DNA of 64,000 nt from positions 1 to 64,000 of the forward strand of contig JAIBBE010000016.1 of NCBI GenBank assembly GCA_019694835.1, given 5' to 3'. Positions within the stretch are counted from its first letter, which is position 1. Every line of letters starts with the position of its first letter. Source of the stretch: Fimbriimonadaceae bacterium (lineage in GTDB: Bacteria > Armatimonadota > Fimbriimonadia > Fimbriimonadales > Fimbriimonadaceae). Positions 53,755-62,865 of the stretch are shown piece after piece. The notes under the pieces were generated by a model. The model did no database searches and was not told where the DNA came from. It saw only the letters and a program-made list of their open reading frames with translations. Both the position numbers and the translations under genes were made by a program.

Positions 53755-54407
53755 CGATTGCGCCTCTCCTGCTCGGCCTCCTCCTCCCAGCACAGCGCTC
53801 ACTTTTGATCAAGGCTCGGAGTGGGGACACTGCCCGCTACGAAATCAAAATGATCTTCGATGACGGGGGTCAGAAGCTTGAGATGTCGGGTCGCGCCGAG
53901 GACCGGATCACCAAAGTCGATGAGAACGGCAACCTCACCAACGAGCACCTCTTGGGTGCCGTTAAGTTCAAGGTCGATGGTCAAGAAGTCGACGTCTCCG
54001 ATTCGAAGAAGCAAGTCACGATTCTGAAGCCCACAGGCGAAATCGTCGAGCTCGTGGGAGGCTCGTCCAAGGAAGCGCGCTTTGTCTACGCCACAATGAT
54101 CGTGGTGCCCCCCAATCCCGTCAAAGACGGCGAGTCCTGGAGTTTCCAGCTTTCCCCCAAAGGGGGAATCGCGATTAAGCAGGAATACACGGCCGTGGTC
54201 GCCGAGAAGATTGGCACCTATGAGGCCATGAAAGTCCGCATTAAGAGTTGGGAAGTTTCGGGATCGAAGCCCATCCGCGCCGAAGGAACGGTCTGGCTAA
54301 GCCTCACCGACGGGCGACTCGTCAAGCAGGAACTCAATGTCGAAGGGGTTCCGATGGGCGAGGAAGGCAAGCCAACCAAGCTGACGCTGCTCGTGATGCG
54401 AATGTAG
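53751..54407 (+). CDS. Secreted protein, paralogue 2 of the tandem pair
   Basis: 218 aa, GTG start overlapping the previous stop by 4 bp. N-terminal hydrophobic stretch (APLLLGLLLPAQ). KARSGDTARYEIKMIFDDGG, NPVKDGESWSFQLSP and GTVWLSLTDGRLVKQELNVEG align in order with the paralogue upstream, so the two arose by duplication. Function unknown. Followed by a family E hairpin. Confidence 0.7.
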   Translation: MTIAPLLLGLLLPAQRSLLIKARSGDTARYEIKMIFDDGGQKLEMSGRAEDRITKVDENGNLTNEHLLGAVKFKVDGQEVDVSDSKKQVTILKPTGEIVELVGGSSKEARFVYATMIVVPPNPVKDGESWSFQLSPKGGIAIKQEYTAVVAEKIGTYEAMKVRIKSWEVSGSKPIRAEGTVWLSLTDGRLVKQELNVEGVPMGEEGKPTKLTLLVMRM

Positions 54408-54418
54408 GGTCGTAGGCA

Positions 54419-54452
54419 GCCGGGTTGAGCGATTCATCACCCCGGCCACTTG
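54419..54452. repeat. Hairpin repeat, family E copy 5 (intermediate form)
   Basis: GCCGGGTTG, loop AGCGATTCAT, CACCCCGGC. One stem position is T opposite C, the only mismatch, halfway between the two other stem versions. Confidence 0.8.
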
Positions 54453-54462
54453 GCTTTCAGGC

Positions 54463-56298
54463 TTAATCCCCGGTTTGTCCGTATCGGGCGGACAGGATCG
54501 CGTAGTCCGCGATGTCGACGGATTCGTCACCGTTGAGATCAGTCAAGATGTTGTAATTGCCTTCGCCCAGATTTGAGCCGTACGCAGCCGAAAGCATGGC
54601 GTAGTCCCCAATCCCAATCTCGTTGTCGCCGTCACAGTCGCCATTGAGGAGGCTAAACGAGAGGCCGCTCACGCCGTTCGCTCCGAAGGCGACATTGGCG
54701 ATCTTCTTTCGTAACCAGTGGCTCGCCTTGACGTACACGTCGTAGTTGCCGCTGCTGCGGGATGTCGAGAACGAGAAGGTGCCTGTCGAGTTTAGGACAG
54801 CGATGCCCGTTTCGACCGGGTTAGGATTTCCGACAGGGTTGATTTCGACGAAGATCTGGAGGGTTGCCGGGTCTCCGCTGTAGTCGCCGAGGTTGACGCT
54901 CCCATTGACCAAGAACGATTGCACCAGCTTCACCGTAGCCATGTCGTTCGGGCCGTTCGCCGATTGTTGCGAGGCACCTGCGGTCACCAGGGATCCCTGA
55001 CTATCGATGGCCAAGCCGTGCGGGTCGTCGTTCAAGTTTGCTCCGCCGTCGTAGCGTCGTTCCCAAAGCTGACTGCCTGTCGGATTGTACTTGACGATCG
55101 CATAATCGTAACCGGTTGTCGTACCCGTGGAGGTTCCGGCGACGTAGCAGTTGGTCGCCGCATCGACCGTAATGCTCTCCGGCACATCGAACCCGTGGGC
55201 TGGTCCGTCGTACCGATTGGACCAGAGGAGGGTGCCGGCAGGGTTGTATCGAAGGGTAAGGAAGTCATAGCCTTGCCCTGTCTTCAAGGAGTATCCGCTC
55301 AAGAAGATGTCACCCGTTGCGGGATGCACGGTGAGTACGCGCCCCGAATCCACGCCCCCTGACGATCCGACGTAGCGCTTGACCCATTGCTCGATGCCCG
55401 CTGGGTTGTACTTGAGCAGGAGGATTTCGTCGTTGGCTGTTCGCGGCGACGCTCCCGTGACGTAGACGTTTCCCGCGGGGTCGAGGATCAGGTCTGATCC
55501 GCCGTCGTCTCCGGCTCCGGCATACCCATAGCGGGCAATCCATACGGGATCGCCGAAGAGGTCGTACTTAACGGTGGCTACGTCAAAGCCGGTACCGTTG
55601 CCCTCGGAAAATCCGGTGACGTAGGCATTGCCTCCGGCGTCGACTCTCACCGCACGGGCAAAGTCGTTCCCCCCGGCCGACCCGGTATAGCGGACCGACC
55701 ACAGGAGGTTGCCTGTGGGTGAATAGCGCAGGGTCAGGTAATTCTGATAGAGGAAGTCGCCTTGATCGCTGGAGCCTGTCACGACGACGTAGCCGAGGGG
55801 ATCGACAGCCAGGTCTACTGCGGTGTCGATCAATCCGGGTCCGGAAAACACGCTCGACCAAAGCAGGTCGCCGTTGGTGTCATATTTCAGGGTCAAGAAG
55901 TCCCAATCTTCGTTGCCGGCCACGTAGACCGATCCGCTCGCATCGACCTGGATGGCTACGCCTTCTTGGACCTTGGTGTCGTTGCCGCCGAAGGTCTGCT
56001 GCCAGAGTACGTTGCCCGCGGCATCGTACTTGATGATCACCGCGTCGCTGTAATAGGTGTTCGTTGACGAGTTGTAGCCCGTGACGCTCGAGCCAGTAAT
56101 GTACACGTTGCCCAGCGAGTCCACCGCGCAGTCTCGAGCGATGTCCTCATTTCCAAAACTTCCGGCATACCGCCTGGCCCACGTGAAACTGGCTTGTGCA
56201 CTCGCGATCGGCGCACACGCTAGCGCTAAAAGAAAACCAAGTCCTATTCTCCGAAAAAACAAGCAACACCTCCGAGCGCGCCTCAGATTTGCCCCCAT
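54463..56298 (-). CDS. Secreted SBBP-repeat propeller with C-terminal dockerin-like module
   Basis: 611 aa from the ATG at 56298. N-terminus has a positively charged start and LGFLLALACAPIASAQA signal peptide. The body is a series of SBBP-type blades, each with DSLGNVYITGSS, KYDAAGNVLWQQTF, GNVYVTGASP and KYNPTGSQLWERRYDG units. Residues about 470-540 are the beta-sandwich with VYVKASHWLRKKIAN, and the end has DCDGDNEIGIGDYAMLSAAYG and DLNGDESVDIADYAILSARYG. The first loop has C instead of I. No enzymatic motif. Confidence 0.85.
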   Translation of the reverse strand: MGANLRRARRCCLFFRRIGLGFLLALACAPIASAQASFTWARRYAGSFGNEDIARDCAVDSLGNVYITGSSVTGYNSSTNTYYSDAVIIKYDAAGNVLWQQTFGGNDTKVQEGVAIQVDASGSVYVAGNEDWDFLTLKYDTNGDLLWSSVFSGPGLIDTAVDLAVDPLGYVVVTGSSDQGDFLYQNYLTLRYSPTGNLLWSVRYTGSAGGNDFARAVRVDAGGNAYVTGFSEGNGTGFDVATVKYDLFGDPVWIARYGYAGAGDDGGSDLILDPAGNVYVTGASPRTANDEILLLKYNPAGIEQWVKRYVGSSGGVDSGRVLTVHPATGDIFLSGYSLKTGQGYDFLTLRYNPAGTLLWSNRYDGPAHGFDVPESITVDAATNCYVAGTSTGTTTGYDYAIVKYNPTGSQLWERRYDGGANLNDDPHGLAIDSQGSLVTAGASQQSANGPNDMATVKLVQSFLVNGSVNLGDYSGDPATLQIFVEINPVGNPNPVETGIAVLNSTGTFSFSTSRSSGNYDVYVKASHWLRKKIANVAFGANGVSGLSFSLLNGDCDGDNEIGIGDYAMLSAAYGSNLGEGNYNILTDLNGDESVDIADYAILSARYGQTGD

Positions 56299-56440
56299 CG
56301 CGCCCGAGTGACAAGAGCTATTGTGCCCCGACCCAGTACCAAAACGTGGACAAACACTTGCGAAGGTTATGTCAATCGCAATTTTTGAGTGTGGCGGAGT
56401 GAGCAATGGCTAGATTTTTCCAGAAAACCTACTCTGTTTC

Positions 56441-57634
56441 CTAGGCATAACTCCCGGAAGTCGATCCGCCTGACTGTCTATGGCGGGCCGTCCTCTCCGC
56501 TGCCCGCTTCGGCTCGATCCCGGACTGCCGATACGCCGCCAGTGGATCGGGATCTCGGGCATGCTTGGCGCGCCACTCTGCCAGGAGCGGCGCGACATCC
56601 GCAAAGAATGCCGTCCGCAGGATCTGCTCGGCACCAACGATATCCATTCGACCCTGCGCCTCCAGGAGTGAGGCGAGGTCGACCCTCCAGGCCTTGGCCA
56701 ATAGCTCCTGGGCCGTGCAAACCGTTTGGATCATTGCCTCGACCTTGGGTTTGAGGTTATGGGACTGGTCCACCATGTAGACCACGTGTCCAGTGTCGAT
56801 GCCGTGGACTTCTTCAGCAATTCGCATTTGGACGAAGACGCGGAAGATGGCGTACGGATCGATGCTGCCCAGCGTGAGGTCATCATCGGCGTATTTTCGG
56901 TCGTTGAAGTGGAAGCCGCCCAGCAAGTCTTCGTCGAGCAGGAAGGCGACGATGTGTTCGACGTTGGTGCCCGGAAGGTGGTGCCCGGTATCCACGAGCA
57001 CCTTGGCCCGCGGGCCTGCCATGCGGGCAAACGTCGCCGCCATCCCCCAGTCGGCGATGTCGGTGTGGTAGAAGGCGGGCTCGAACGGCTTGTATTCGAT
57101 GAGCATGGTCATCGAATCGGGCATCAGACCGTGCCATCGCTGCAAAGCGTCCTGCATCGCCCGCTTCCGGCGGAAGAGGTCGTCCTGGCCGGGATAATTC
57201 GTGCCGTCGGCGAACCAGAGGCTCAGGAGGTTGGAGCCGAGCTTTCGACCGAGTTCGATGCAGTCCAGGATGTGATGCTCGGCCGCCTCGCGGGCTATCG
57301 GGTTGGGACTGGCGGCGCTGCCGTACTTATAGATTTGGTCTTGGAACAGGTTTGGATTGATGGAGCCAATCCGAACGTTGTTTTCCCGAGCGAGGGCAGC
57401 GATGTCGTTGGGATCACGGTCGGCTGGAAGGTCCCATAGCACGTGGACGGCCACGCTTGGCGCACATCCCGTAAAGTGCTGGACGGTGCCCGCGTCTTCG
57501 AGTTTCTCCTCGATCGTGCGGGCTGCAGCGGGCTGAAGGAACTTGCCGAAGCGCGTGCCGGTGTCGGCAAACCCCCAGGACGGGACTTCGATCTCGAACC
57601 GGTCGAGTCGCTCAAGGATGCGGTCCGTGTTCAT
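56441..57634 (-). CDS. rhaI: L-rhamnose isomerase, Pseudomonas RhaI type
   Basis: 397 aa TIM barrel that interconverts L-rhamnose and L-rhamnulose with a divalent metal. Family blocks: EVPSWGFADTGTRFGKF, HVLWDLPADRDPNDI, NPNLFQDQIYKYGS, LSLWFADGTNYPGQDD, IEYKPFEPAFYHTDIADWG, VDTGHHLPGTNVE, GGFHFNDRKYADDDL and VYMVDQSHNLKPKVEAMI, which hold the metal-binding Glu, Asp and His residues. The end (TARHRQSGGSTSGSYA) matches the family tail. The ATG directly follows the envC stop (TAG ATG), so it is the last gene of the ftsE-ftsX-envC operon. No rhamnose kinase or aldolase is adjacent. Confidence 0.93.
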   Translation of the reverse strand: MNTDRILERLDRFEIEVPSWGFADTGTRFGKFLQPAAARTIEEKLEDAGTVQHFTGCAPSVAVHVLWDLPADRDPNDIAALARENNVRIGSINPNLFQDQIYKYGSAASPNPIAREAAEHHILDCIELGRKLGSNLLSLWFADGTNYPGQDDLFRRKRAMQDALQRWHGLMPDSMTMLIEYKPFEPAFYHTDIADWGMAATFARMAGPRAKVLVDTGHHLPGTNVEHIVAFLLDEDLLGGFHFNDRKYADDDLTLGSIDPYAIFRVFVQMRIAEEVHGIDTGHVVYMVDQSHNLKPKVEAMIQTVCTAQELLAKAWRVDLASLLEAQGRMDIVGAEQILRTAFFADVAPLLAEWRAKHARDPDPLAAYRQSGIEPKRAAERTARHRQSGGSTSGSYA

Positions 57635-58795
57635 CTAGAGTCGTCCCGTCGGATTCACCGGCCGGCCATTGATGCGGGTTTCGAAGTGCAAGTGGGGACC
57701 AGTGGAGAGTCCGGTCGACCCAACCGCCGCGATCACCTGGCCCCTCTTAACGGTCTGACCAGCGCGCACATACAGCTTCGAGCAGTGCCCGTACAGCGTA
57801 CTGAGGCCGCCACCGTGATCGATCATCACGCAGTTCCCGTAGCCGCCGCGATAGCTCGCTGAAATCACGACGCCAGGTCCGGCCGCTTTGATTGGCGTGC
57901 CGCTGGCGGCTCCAATGTCGACGCCGGTGTGCATCCTCGAACGCTTGAGAATGGGATGGAAGCGCATCCCGAAACCGCTGCCCACACGACCGCCTGAGAC
58001 CGGCATCATGAGCGAGCCCCGGAACGCGGTCACAGCCTGGCCGCTGTTCTGCCGAGCTGCCTGGTAGGCCCGGATCTGAGCTTCGATGCTACGGCTCTCC
58101 TGCTCGAGCTCGTCGTATTGGTCTTGAAGCTCGCTCTGCTGCTCGCGAAGCTCGACGAGGTAGCCTTCTTTTTGCTTCTTCGCGACTTTCAGTTCCGCCT
58201 GCTCGGCCTTTTGCCGGGCGACGAGATTCGCGATCTCCTGGACAAGCGCATCTTGGCGGCGCTTTTTCTGCTCTGCTTCGAGACAAAGGTCTTTCACTTC
58301 GTCGAAGAGCTCGCGGTCCTTGCGCGCGACCATTTCGAGCAAAGCTCGCCGGCTCGCAAGTTCACCGAGGGATTCCGACTTGACGATGGCCGTCAACACA
58401 CTGCCGCTCGGGCGCATATATTCGTGCTTGAGCCGCTTCCGCATTTCGACTTTCTTGGCCCCGAGTTTAGCGTTGACGACCTTAAGTTCTCCGGTTAGCC
58501 GTTCTTGCTCCACCCGACCTCTCTCAAGCTTGTTCTGCGTGTCGGCGACCCGGTCCTCGAGCGATCCGAGGCGCTCATCGGCCCGGGCGATGTCGGAGAC
58601 GACTTCCTTGGCGGCACGTTTGGTCTGCCTGAGCTGGGATTGGATTGCCGCCTTCTTTTCTTTGACCGACTTAAGATTCTTATTGAGGGTCTGGACCTTC
58701 TTTGCCCTGCTCTTCTGGCCGTCGGCAAACTGGATGGGGACGACCGCCAATAAAGCCACCATGGCCCAGGCCAGCCAGCGAGGGTTGAGCCTCAT
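57635..58795 (-). CDS. envC: Murein hydrolase activator EnvC-like (coiled coil + LytM)
   Basis: 386 aa. Signal peptide (LAWAMVALLAVVPIQFADGQ), a long coiled coil (residues about 25-240, KNLKSVKEKKAAIQSQLRQT ... QDQYDELEQESRSIEAQIRA), then an M23/LytM domain with SGFGMRFHPILKRSRMHTGVDIG (HxxxD), YGNCVMIDHGGGLSTLYGH and STGPHLHFE (HxH). All zinc ligands seem present, so unlike E. coli EnvC it may itself be an active endopeptidase. Start ATG at 58795 overlaps the ftsX stop (ATGA). In the ftsEX operon it is the expected periplasmic partner that FtsEX controls. Confidence 0.92.
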   Translation of the reverse strand: MRLNPRWLAWAMVALLAVVPIQFADGQKSRAKKVQTLNKNLKSVKEKKAAIQSQLRQTKRAAKEVVSDIARADERLGSLEDRVADTQNKLERGRVEQERLTGELKVVNAKLGAKKVEMRKRLKHEYMRPSGSVLTAIVKSESLGELASRRALLEMVARKDRELFDEVKDLCLEAEQKKRRQDALVQEIANLVARQKAEQAELKVAKKQKEGYLVELREQQSELQDQYDELEQESRSIEAQIRAYQAARQNSGQAVTAFRGSLMMPVSGGRVGSGFGMRFHPILKRSRMHTGVDIGAASGTPIKAAGPGVVISASYRGGYGNCVMIDHGGGLSTLYGHCSKLYVRAGQTVKRGQVIAAVGSTGLSTGPHLHFETRINGRPVNPTGRL

Positions 58796-59724
58796 GCCGC
58801 TTCGGCCTCCGCCGCGAGACGGTCGTGGCGTCGCCACTTCCACGCTTGGAGCCAGCGCAACTCCATCGGTCCCCGTGCGGCCAGCAACGAGCAGACGAAC
58901 CCGTAGGCGGCCCCTATGCCGACCAGAACCAGAAGCCAGTATCCAACCGAGAAGTCGGGCAGGCGGAATAGGTTGGTAGAGCTTTCGAGCATGCCCGAAA
59001 ACGCGCGATGGCCCGCCCACATCAGTCCCGTCGCCAACAGTCCACCCGCCGCCCCCTGAAGCAGCCCTTCGATAAGGAGCGGAAGCACAACCGTCGCTTT
59101 CGTCGCACCCACGAGGTGCATGATGCGGATCTCTTGGCGACGCGCGACGATGGTCAGCCGAATCGCGTTGTAAATCAGCACGCCAGCGGTGAGCAGCATC
59201 AGTCCGCCCAGGCCAATGCCGGTCGTCCTCAGGAGGACCAAGACCTGAGTGAGTAACTGCTGCAGGTCTTCGAGGTAGACGACGCCGTCTTTGGCCACGA
59301 TCGGCATCGACGCGACGTATCGCTTTACCTCGTCGGCATTGTTAATGTTCTTAAGGACAACTTTATACGAATGCGGGTAGGGATTCTCGATATCGGCGGG
59401 AATCGTTGGGTCTTCCTTCTTCTTGAGCGCCCATGCCTTATCTCGCGGAATCCAGTACACCGCCGCAACACCGGGCAGCCCGCGAATTCGGTTGGCGGTT
59501 GCCGTAATCTCCGGCCCTTTGACGCCGTCCTTGAGGAAGACGCGCATGTCGAGAATGCCCGGAAGTGATTGGGCATAGGCGTTGATCCCACGGTAGGCAA
59601 AGGCGAGTGAGCCCAGCAAGAAGATCGCGACGGCGGCGGTCGTCACGGCGGCGAAGGTCATCCAGGTATTGCGGCGCAACGCAACGAACGCCTCGCCGAC
59701 CAAAAACTCGAGTCGGTCCAGCAT
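58792..59724 (-). CDS. ftsX: Cell division ABC transporter permease FtsX
   Basis: 310 aa. N-terminal membrane span (MTFAAVTTAAVAIFLLGSLAFAY), a periplasmic domain of about 110 residues (VFLKDGVKGPEITATANRIRGLPGVAAVYWIPRDKAW), then three more spans (IGLGGLMLLTAGVLIYNAI, VLPLLIEGLLQGAAGGLLATGL, YWLLVLVGIGAAYGFVCSLLAA) with the IMHLVGATKATV motif. ATG at 59724 shares its A with the ftsE stop (TGATG). A TTG one codon upstream is unlikely. FtsEX transmits division state to EnvC. Confidence 0.95.
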   Translation of the reverse strand: MLDRLEFLVGEAFVALRRNTWMTFAAVTTAAVAIFLLGSLAFAYRGINAYAQSLPGILDMRVFLKDGVKGPEITATANRIRGLPGVAAVYWIPRDKAWALKKKEDPTIPADIENPYPHSYKVVLKNINNADEVKRYVASMPIVAKDGVVYLEDLQQLLTQVLVLLRTTGIGLGGLMLLTAGVLIYNAIRLTIVARRQEIRIMHLVGATKATVVLPLLIEGLLQGAAGGLLATGLMWAGHRAFSGMLESSTNLFRLPDFSVGYWLLVLVGIGAAYGFVCSLLAARGPMELRWLQAWKWRRHDRLAAEAEAA

Positions 59725-60692
59725 CAAACCTGCTCCTCTTCTTCCGGTTCGACCTGCGTCAGCCTGGCCAGCACTTCTTCTTCGGGGTCCGGTTCGTTGA
59801 ATTCCGGTTCCCCGCCGTACCGTTGGCGTCCCGCCGGCATCCGGCTTTCGTTCGAATCTTGATTGTCCGTTCCGACAAAGTTTGCTAGACCGTTCGTGGT
59901 CGCGGATGCCGGCGGGACGCCAGCGGTATCCGAGGGGGCCTCGGATTCTATGAGAGCAGCCGCGAGGACGGGTTCCTCTTGGGGAACGCCAGCCCTTTCG
60001 TCGGAGACAATCTCGCCATCGTGAAGAGTCACCACGCGCTTCTGCATCTTCTCGACGACCGCCATGTCGTGGCTCGCGACCAGGACGGTGACGCCCCGAT
60101 CGTTCAAGCGGCGCAAGATGTCCATGATCTCCATGCTGTGAGCCGGGTCCAGGTTGCCGGTTGGCTCGTCGGCGACGATCAGCATCGGATCATTGATGAG
60201 GGCTCTCGCGATCGCGACCCGTTGCTGCTCTCCTCCACTGAGTTGGCTGGGGAAAGCGTCGTCCCTGTGGCCGATGTTGACGCTCTCCAGAATTCCGGGG
60301 ACCTTGTGACGGACTTCGCGGCGAGTCTTGCCAATAGCCCGCATGGCGTAGCCGACGTTCTCGAAAACCCGCTTTCGAGGAAGCAAGCCGAAGTCCTGTG
60401 GCACGATGCCCATGTGGCGTCGGTGAAGCGGAATGTCCCAGTCTCTCAGAACGCCGAGGTCTTTTTTCGCAAACTGGACCAGGCCAGAAGTGTGTCGAAC
60501 TTCACGCGTAAGGAGTTTCAGCACCGTTGATTTACCGGCGCCGGTGGGTCCGACGAAAAACACGAACTCCCCCTGCGCTATCGACAGCGAGAGGCTGCGC
60601 AAGCCGTAAACCAGCTCACTGTAGCGCACCTCGACCTTGTCGAACAGGATGTAGGGAGCGCTCGCGTCCATGCTCATGCTGGGCCTACTCAT
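59724..60692 (-). CDS. ftsE: Cell division ATPase FtsE, with repeat-encoded insertion in the tail
   Basis: 322 aa; usual FtsE is about 220-230 aa. Residues 1-235 are a standard ABC ATPase: Walker [10 protein letters not shown] (48-56), [16 protein letters not shown], signature [15 protein letters not shown], Walker [13 protein letters not shown], and the switch His in LVASHD. The extra C-terminal 85 residues contain a palindromic element (59818-59928) translated as [14 protein letters not shown] ... [12 protein letters not shown], followed by an acidic tail [20 protein letters not shown]. The ATPase core is untouched. First gene of ftsE-ftsX-envC-rhaI. Confidence 0.95.
   Translation of the reverse strand: MSRPSMSMDASAPYILFDKVEVRYSELVYGLRSLSLSIAQGEFVFFVGPTGAGKSTVLKLLTREVRHTSGLVQFAKKDLGVLRDWDIPLHRRHMGIVPQDFGLLPRKRVFENVGYAMRAIGKTRREVRHKVPGILESVNIGHRDDAFPSQLSGGEQQRVAIARALINDPMLIVADEPTGNLDPAHSMEIMDILRRLNDRGVTVLVASHDMAVVEKMQKRVVTLHDGEIVSDERAGVPQEEPVLAAALIESEAPSDTAGVPPASATTNGLANFVGTDNQDSNESRMPAGRQRYGGEPEFNEPDPEEEVLARLTQVEPEEEEQV
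59818..59928. repeat. Palindromic element, family B, inside ftsE
   Basis: 111 bp (37 codons). Arms 59818-59843 and 59903-59928 are inverted repeats with one mismatch (core GGCGTCCCGCCGGCATCCG). The arm sequence is the same family as the 28-bp arms at 39304/39468. Loop of 59 bp is unrelated to that of the other copy. Confidence 0.92.
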
Positions 60693-60809
60693 CCGAAACT
60701 TCGTCTATCCTACCGCCTTTGGCCCACCAAAGGGTCCCCGATGAGCGAGTGTTTCGCAAAATTACTGGCCCGTTGAACTGAGGTTGCGTGGAATGCAGAG
60801 AGTGGTGAG

Positions 60810-61484
60810 ATGGATCGCTTGATTCGCTCCCAATTGGTTTCAAGGGCAAAACTTATGGCGAGCGACTCGATAACTTTAGGAGCCGAACAACTCTCGGCGG
60901 TCCAAGAAATGGCCAAGGTGGGCCTCACGCATGCGACCACGGCGCTGTCCGGCATGACGGGCCGTCAATTCCAGATGAGCGTGCCAGGGATCAGTTCTCT
61001 AGCAATCTCCAATATCCCGGAGCTCTTGGGTGGCGAGGAGATGATCGCCTTGGGTGTATACATGCCATTCGAGGGGGATGCCGAGGGCCACATTGCGTTC
61101 CTGTTTCCCTGGAAGAGCGGGGTGTACCTCTGGAACCTGCTCCTAGGCGCGGCTCCCGAGGACTGGACCGGTGTCGGTGAACTCGAGTGTTCGGTGTTGC
61201 TGGAGATTGGCAACATCGTCAACAGCAACTTCTTGAATGCCATTTCCGACCGGACGAATCTGCGCCTGATGTCGACACCGCCTGCGGTTTCTATTGAAAT
61301 GGCGGGCGCGATCATGGCGAGCATCACCGCGGAAGCGGAAATGATGGATGCGGTTGCCCTAACCATCGCGACGCGCATCTTCGTTTCGGACGATGAATCG
61401 GTTGACGGCTTCTTCGTCTGCATACCGAGCCTGCAAGGCCTCAACACCATTTTTGGTCGGTTCGGGATTCCGGAGGCGGCATAA
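60810..61484 (+). CDS. cheC: CheC-family CheY-P phosphatase/chemotaxis inhibitor
   Basis: 224 aa. Two CheC motif copies: EMAKVGLTHATTALSGMTGRQ and ELECSVLLEIGNIVNSNFLNAISDRT; the catalytic E..N pair is complete in the second copy (E-x-x-N in LLEIGNIVNSNFL), while the first has K/T substitutions. Family members dephosphorylate CheY-P and bind CheD. The ATG at 60810 is used; an internal ATG at 60855 is an alternative. Divergent from ftsE and first of the chemotaxis gene run. Confidence 0.85.
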   Translation: MDRLIRSQLVSRAKLMASDSITLGAEQLSAVQEMAKVGLTHATTALSGMTGRQFQMSVPGISSLAISNIPELLGGEEMIALGVYMPFEGDAEGHIAFLFPWKSGVYLWNLLLGAAPEDWTGVGELECSVLLEIGNIVNSNFLNAISDRTNLRLMSTPPAVSIEMAGAIMASITAEAEMMDAVALTIATRIFVSDDESVDGFFVCIPSLQGLNTIFGRFGIPEAA

Positions 61485-61993
61485 TGACCGCCACCCAAAC
61501 CCTGGTCGGCCTCGCCGACATCAAGGTGCATCAAGGACCGGCCCTTTTCACGTGCCTGGGGTTGGGAAGCTGCATCGGTTTTGCCGCTTTCGATCCCAAG
61601 ACTGAAGTCGCTGGGATGATCCACATTATGCTCCCCGAGATGTTCCCGGGCAAGCCCCTGGAGAAGCCCGGCAAATTTGCCGATACAGGAATACCGGCGC
61701 TCCTCGAAAGCATGGAGGGAATGGGGGCCGAGCGCTCGCGACTCGTGGTCGCTTACGCGGGCGGAGCCCAGGTCTTCAAGTTTGGAGCCAGCGCCGAAAA
61801 CCGAATGGATGTTGGAACCCGAAATGGCGCAGCCGTCGAGGAACTCGTGAAGAAGCTTCGGCTGCGCGTGCTTGCCCACGACATTGGCGGAAACGCTGGT
61901 CGAACGGTTTCGGTCTGCACCCGAACAGGTGAAATGCGGGTCCGGACCGTTTCCGCTGGCGAGAAGTTGCTGTGCAACTTGAGGGGGCGATAA
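61484..61993 (+). CDS. cheD: Chemoreceptor glutamine deamidase CheD
   Basis: 169 aa. The Cys-His-Thr site is complete: Cys30 in LGLGSCIGF, His47 in AGMIHIMLP, Thr68 in KFADTGIPAL. GGAQVFKF and DIGGNAGRTV are further family blocks. Deamidates receptor glutamines and, in many species, binds CheC. Start shares one base with the cheC stop (TAATG). Confidence 0.96.
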   Translation: MTATQTLVGLADIKVHQGPALFTCLGLGSCIGFAAFDPKTEVAGMIHIMLPEMFPGKPLEKPGKFADTGIPALLESMEGMGAERSRLVVAYAGGAQVFKFGASAENRMDVGTRNGAAVEELVKKLRLRVLAHDIGGNAGRTVSVCTRTGEMRVRTVSAGEKLLCNLRGR

Positions 61994-61995
61994 CC

Positions 61996-62865
61996 ATGGC
62001 ATCTTCCATGATCACCATCGAAGATCTCGTTCGGAAGACGCCGGACCTCCCGTCGATTCCGGCCGCCGCCCTGCGCGTCATTCGAGAGACCGATTCGAGT
62101 ACCAGTTCTGCTGGAAGCGTCGCCCATATCCTCGCCCAGGACCAGGCTTTGAGCGTTCGCGTCTTGCGCCTTGCGAACAGCGCCTACTACGGGATGTCGC
62201 GAAAGATAGCCGATCTATCTGAAGCCGTCATCGTTCTCGGCATGCGCTCGATTCGCAACCTGGCCATGGTCGCCTCGACCTATCCGTGGATGGTCCGTCC
62301 GCTGGCTGGATACTGCCTCGGACCGCGACAGCTCTGGACGCATTCGTTCGGTGTCGCCATTGGTGCCCAGTCGATCGCTGAAAAAGCGAAGCTACCCAGC
62401 GTCGAATCCGCCTTTACGGCTGGACTTTTGCATGACCTGGGAAAAGTTGCCCTCTCGATCTGGCTCGAAAACAAAGTCGCGGCACTCATCGCGCTGGCGA
62501 ACCGAGACGGGCTCACGTTCGACCAGGCCGAGCGCAAGGTGTTGGGGTTCGATCACACCGAGGTCGGTCAGTACATGGCCGAACAGTGGAACCTGCCCGA
62601 CACCCTTGTGAACGCGATTCGCTATCACCACGAGCCGAACCTCTGCTACCCGCACTGCAAGGTCGTGGACTGCGTCCACATAGCCGACTACCTTACGATG
62701 ACGATGGGCTTCGGTCTCGGCGGCGATGGTCTCCAATACGGATTCTGCGAGGAAGCCTTGGATCGACTGGGGCTCACACTACTGGATCTCGACGAGATCA
62801 CCGATACTTTTGTCATGGCCTACGAAGGCTACGAATCACTCTTCTCGGAGTTGCAGGTCGCATGA
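61996..62865 (+). CDS. HDOD-domain signalling protein
   Basis: 289 aa. HDOD pattern throughout: LPSIPAAALRVI, ILAQDQALSVRVLRLANSAYYG, LSEAVIVLGMRSIRNLAM, AFTAGLLHDLGKVAL and YHHEPN. HLHDxGK is present as LLHDLGK, but whether the HD site is catalytic is unclear because HDOD domains usually lack activity. ATG at 61996 is chosen because of GAGGGGGC upstream. Its stop overlaps the cheB start (ATGA), so it is part of the chemotaxis operon, perhaps linking taxis to a c-di-GMP or stress response. Confidence 0.9.
   Translation: MASSMITIEDLVRKTPDLPSIPAAALRVIRETDSSTSSAGSVAHILAQDQALSVRVLRLANSAYYGMSRKIADLSEAVIVLGMRSIRNLAMVASTYPWMVRPLAGYCLGPRQLWTHSFGVAIGAQSIAEKAKLPSVESAFTAGLLHDLGKVALSIWLENKVAALIALANRDGLTFDQAERKVLGFDHTEVGQYMAEQWNLPDTLVNAIRYHHEPNLCYPHCKVVDCVHIADYLTMTMGFGLGGDGLQYGFCEEALDRLGLTLLDLDEITDTFVMAYEGYESLFSELQVA

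Noticed and set aside
56299..56406. Upstream start of the SBBP protein
   Set aside because: The extension has no signal character, and the signal peptide follows the internal ATG at 56298.
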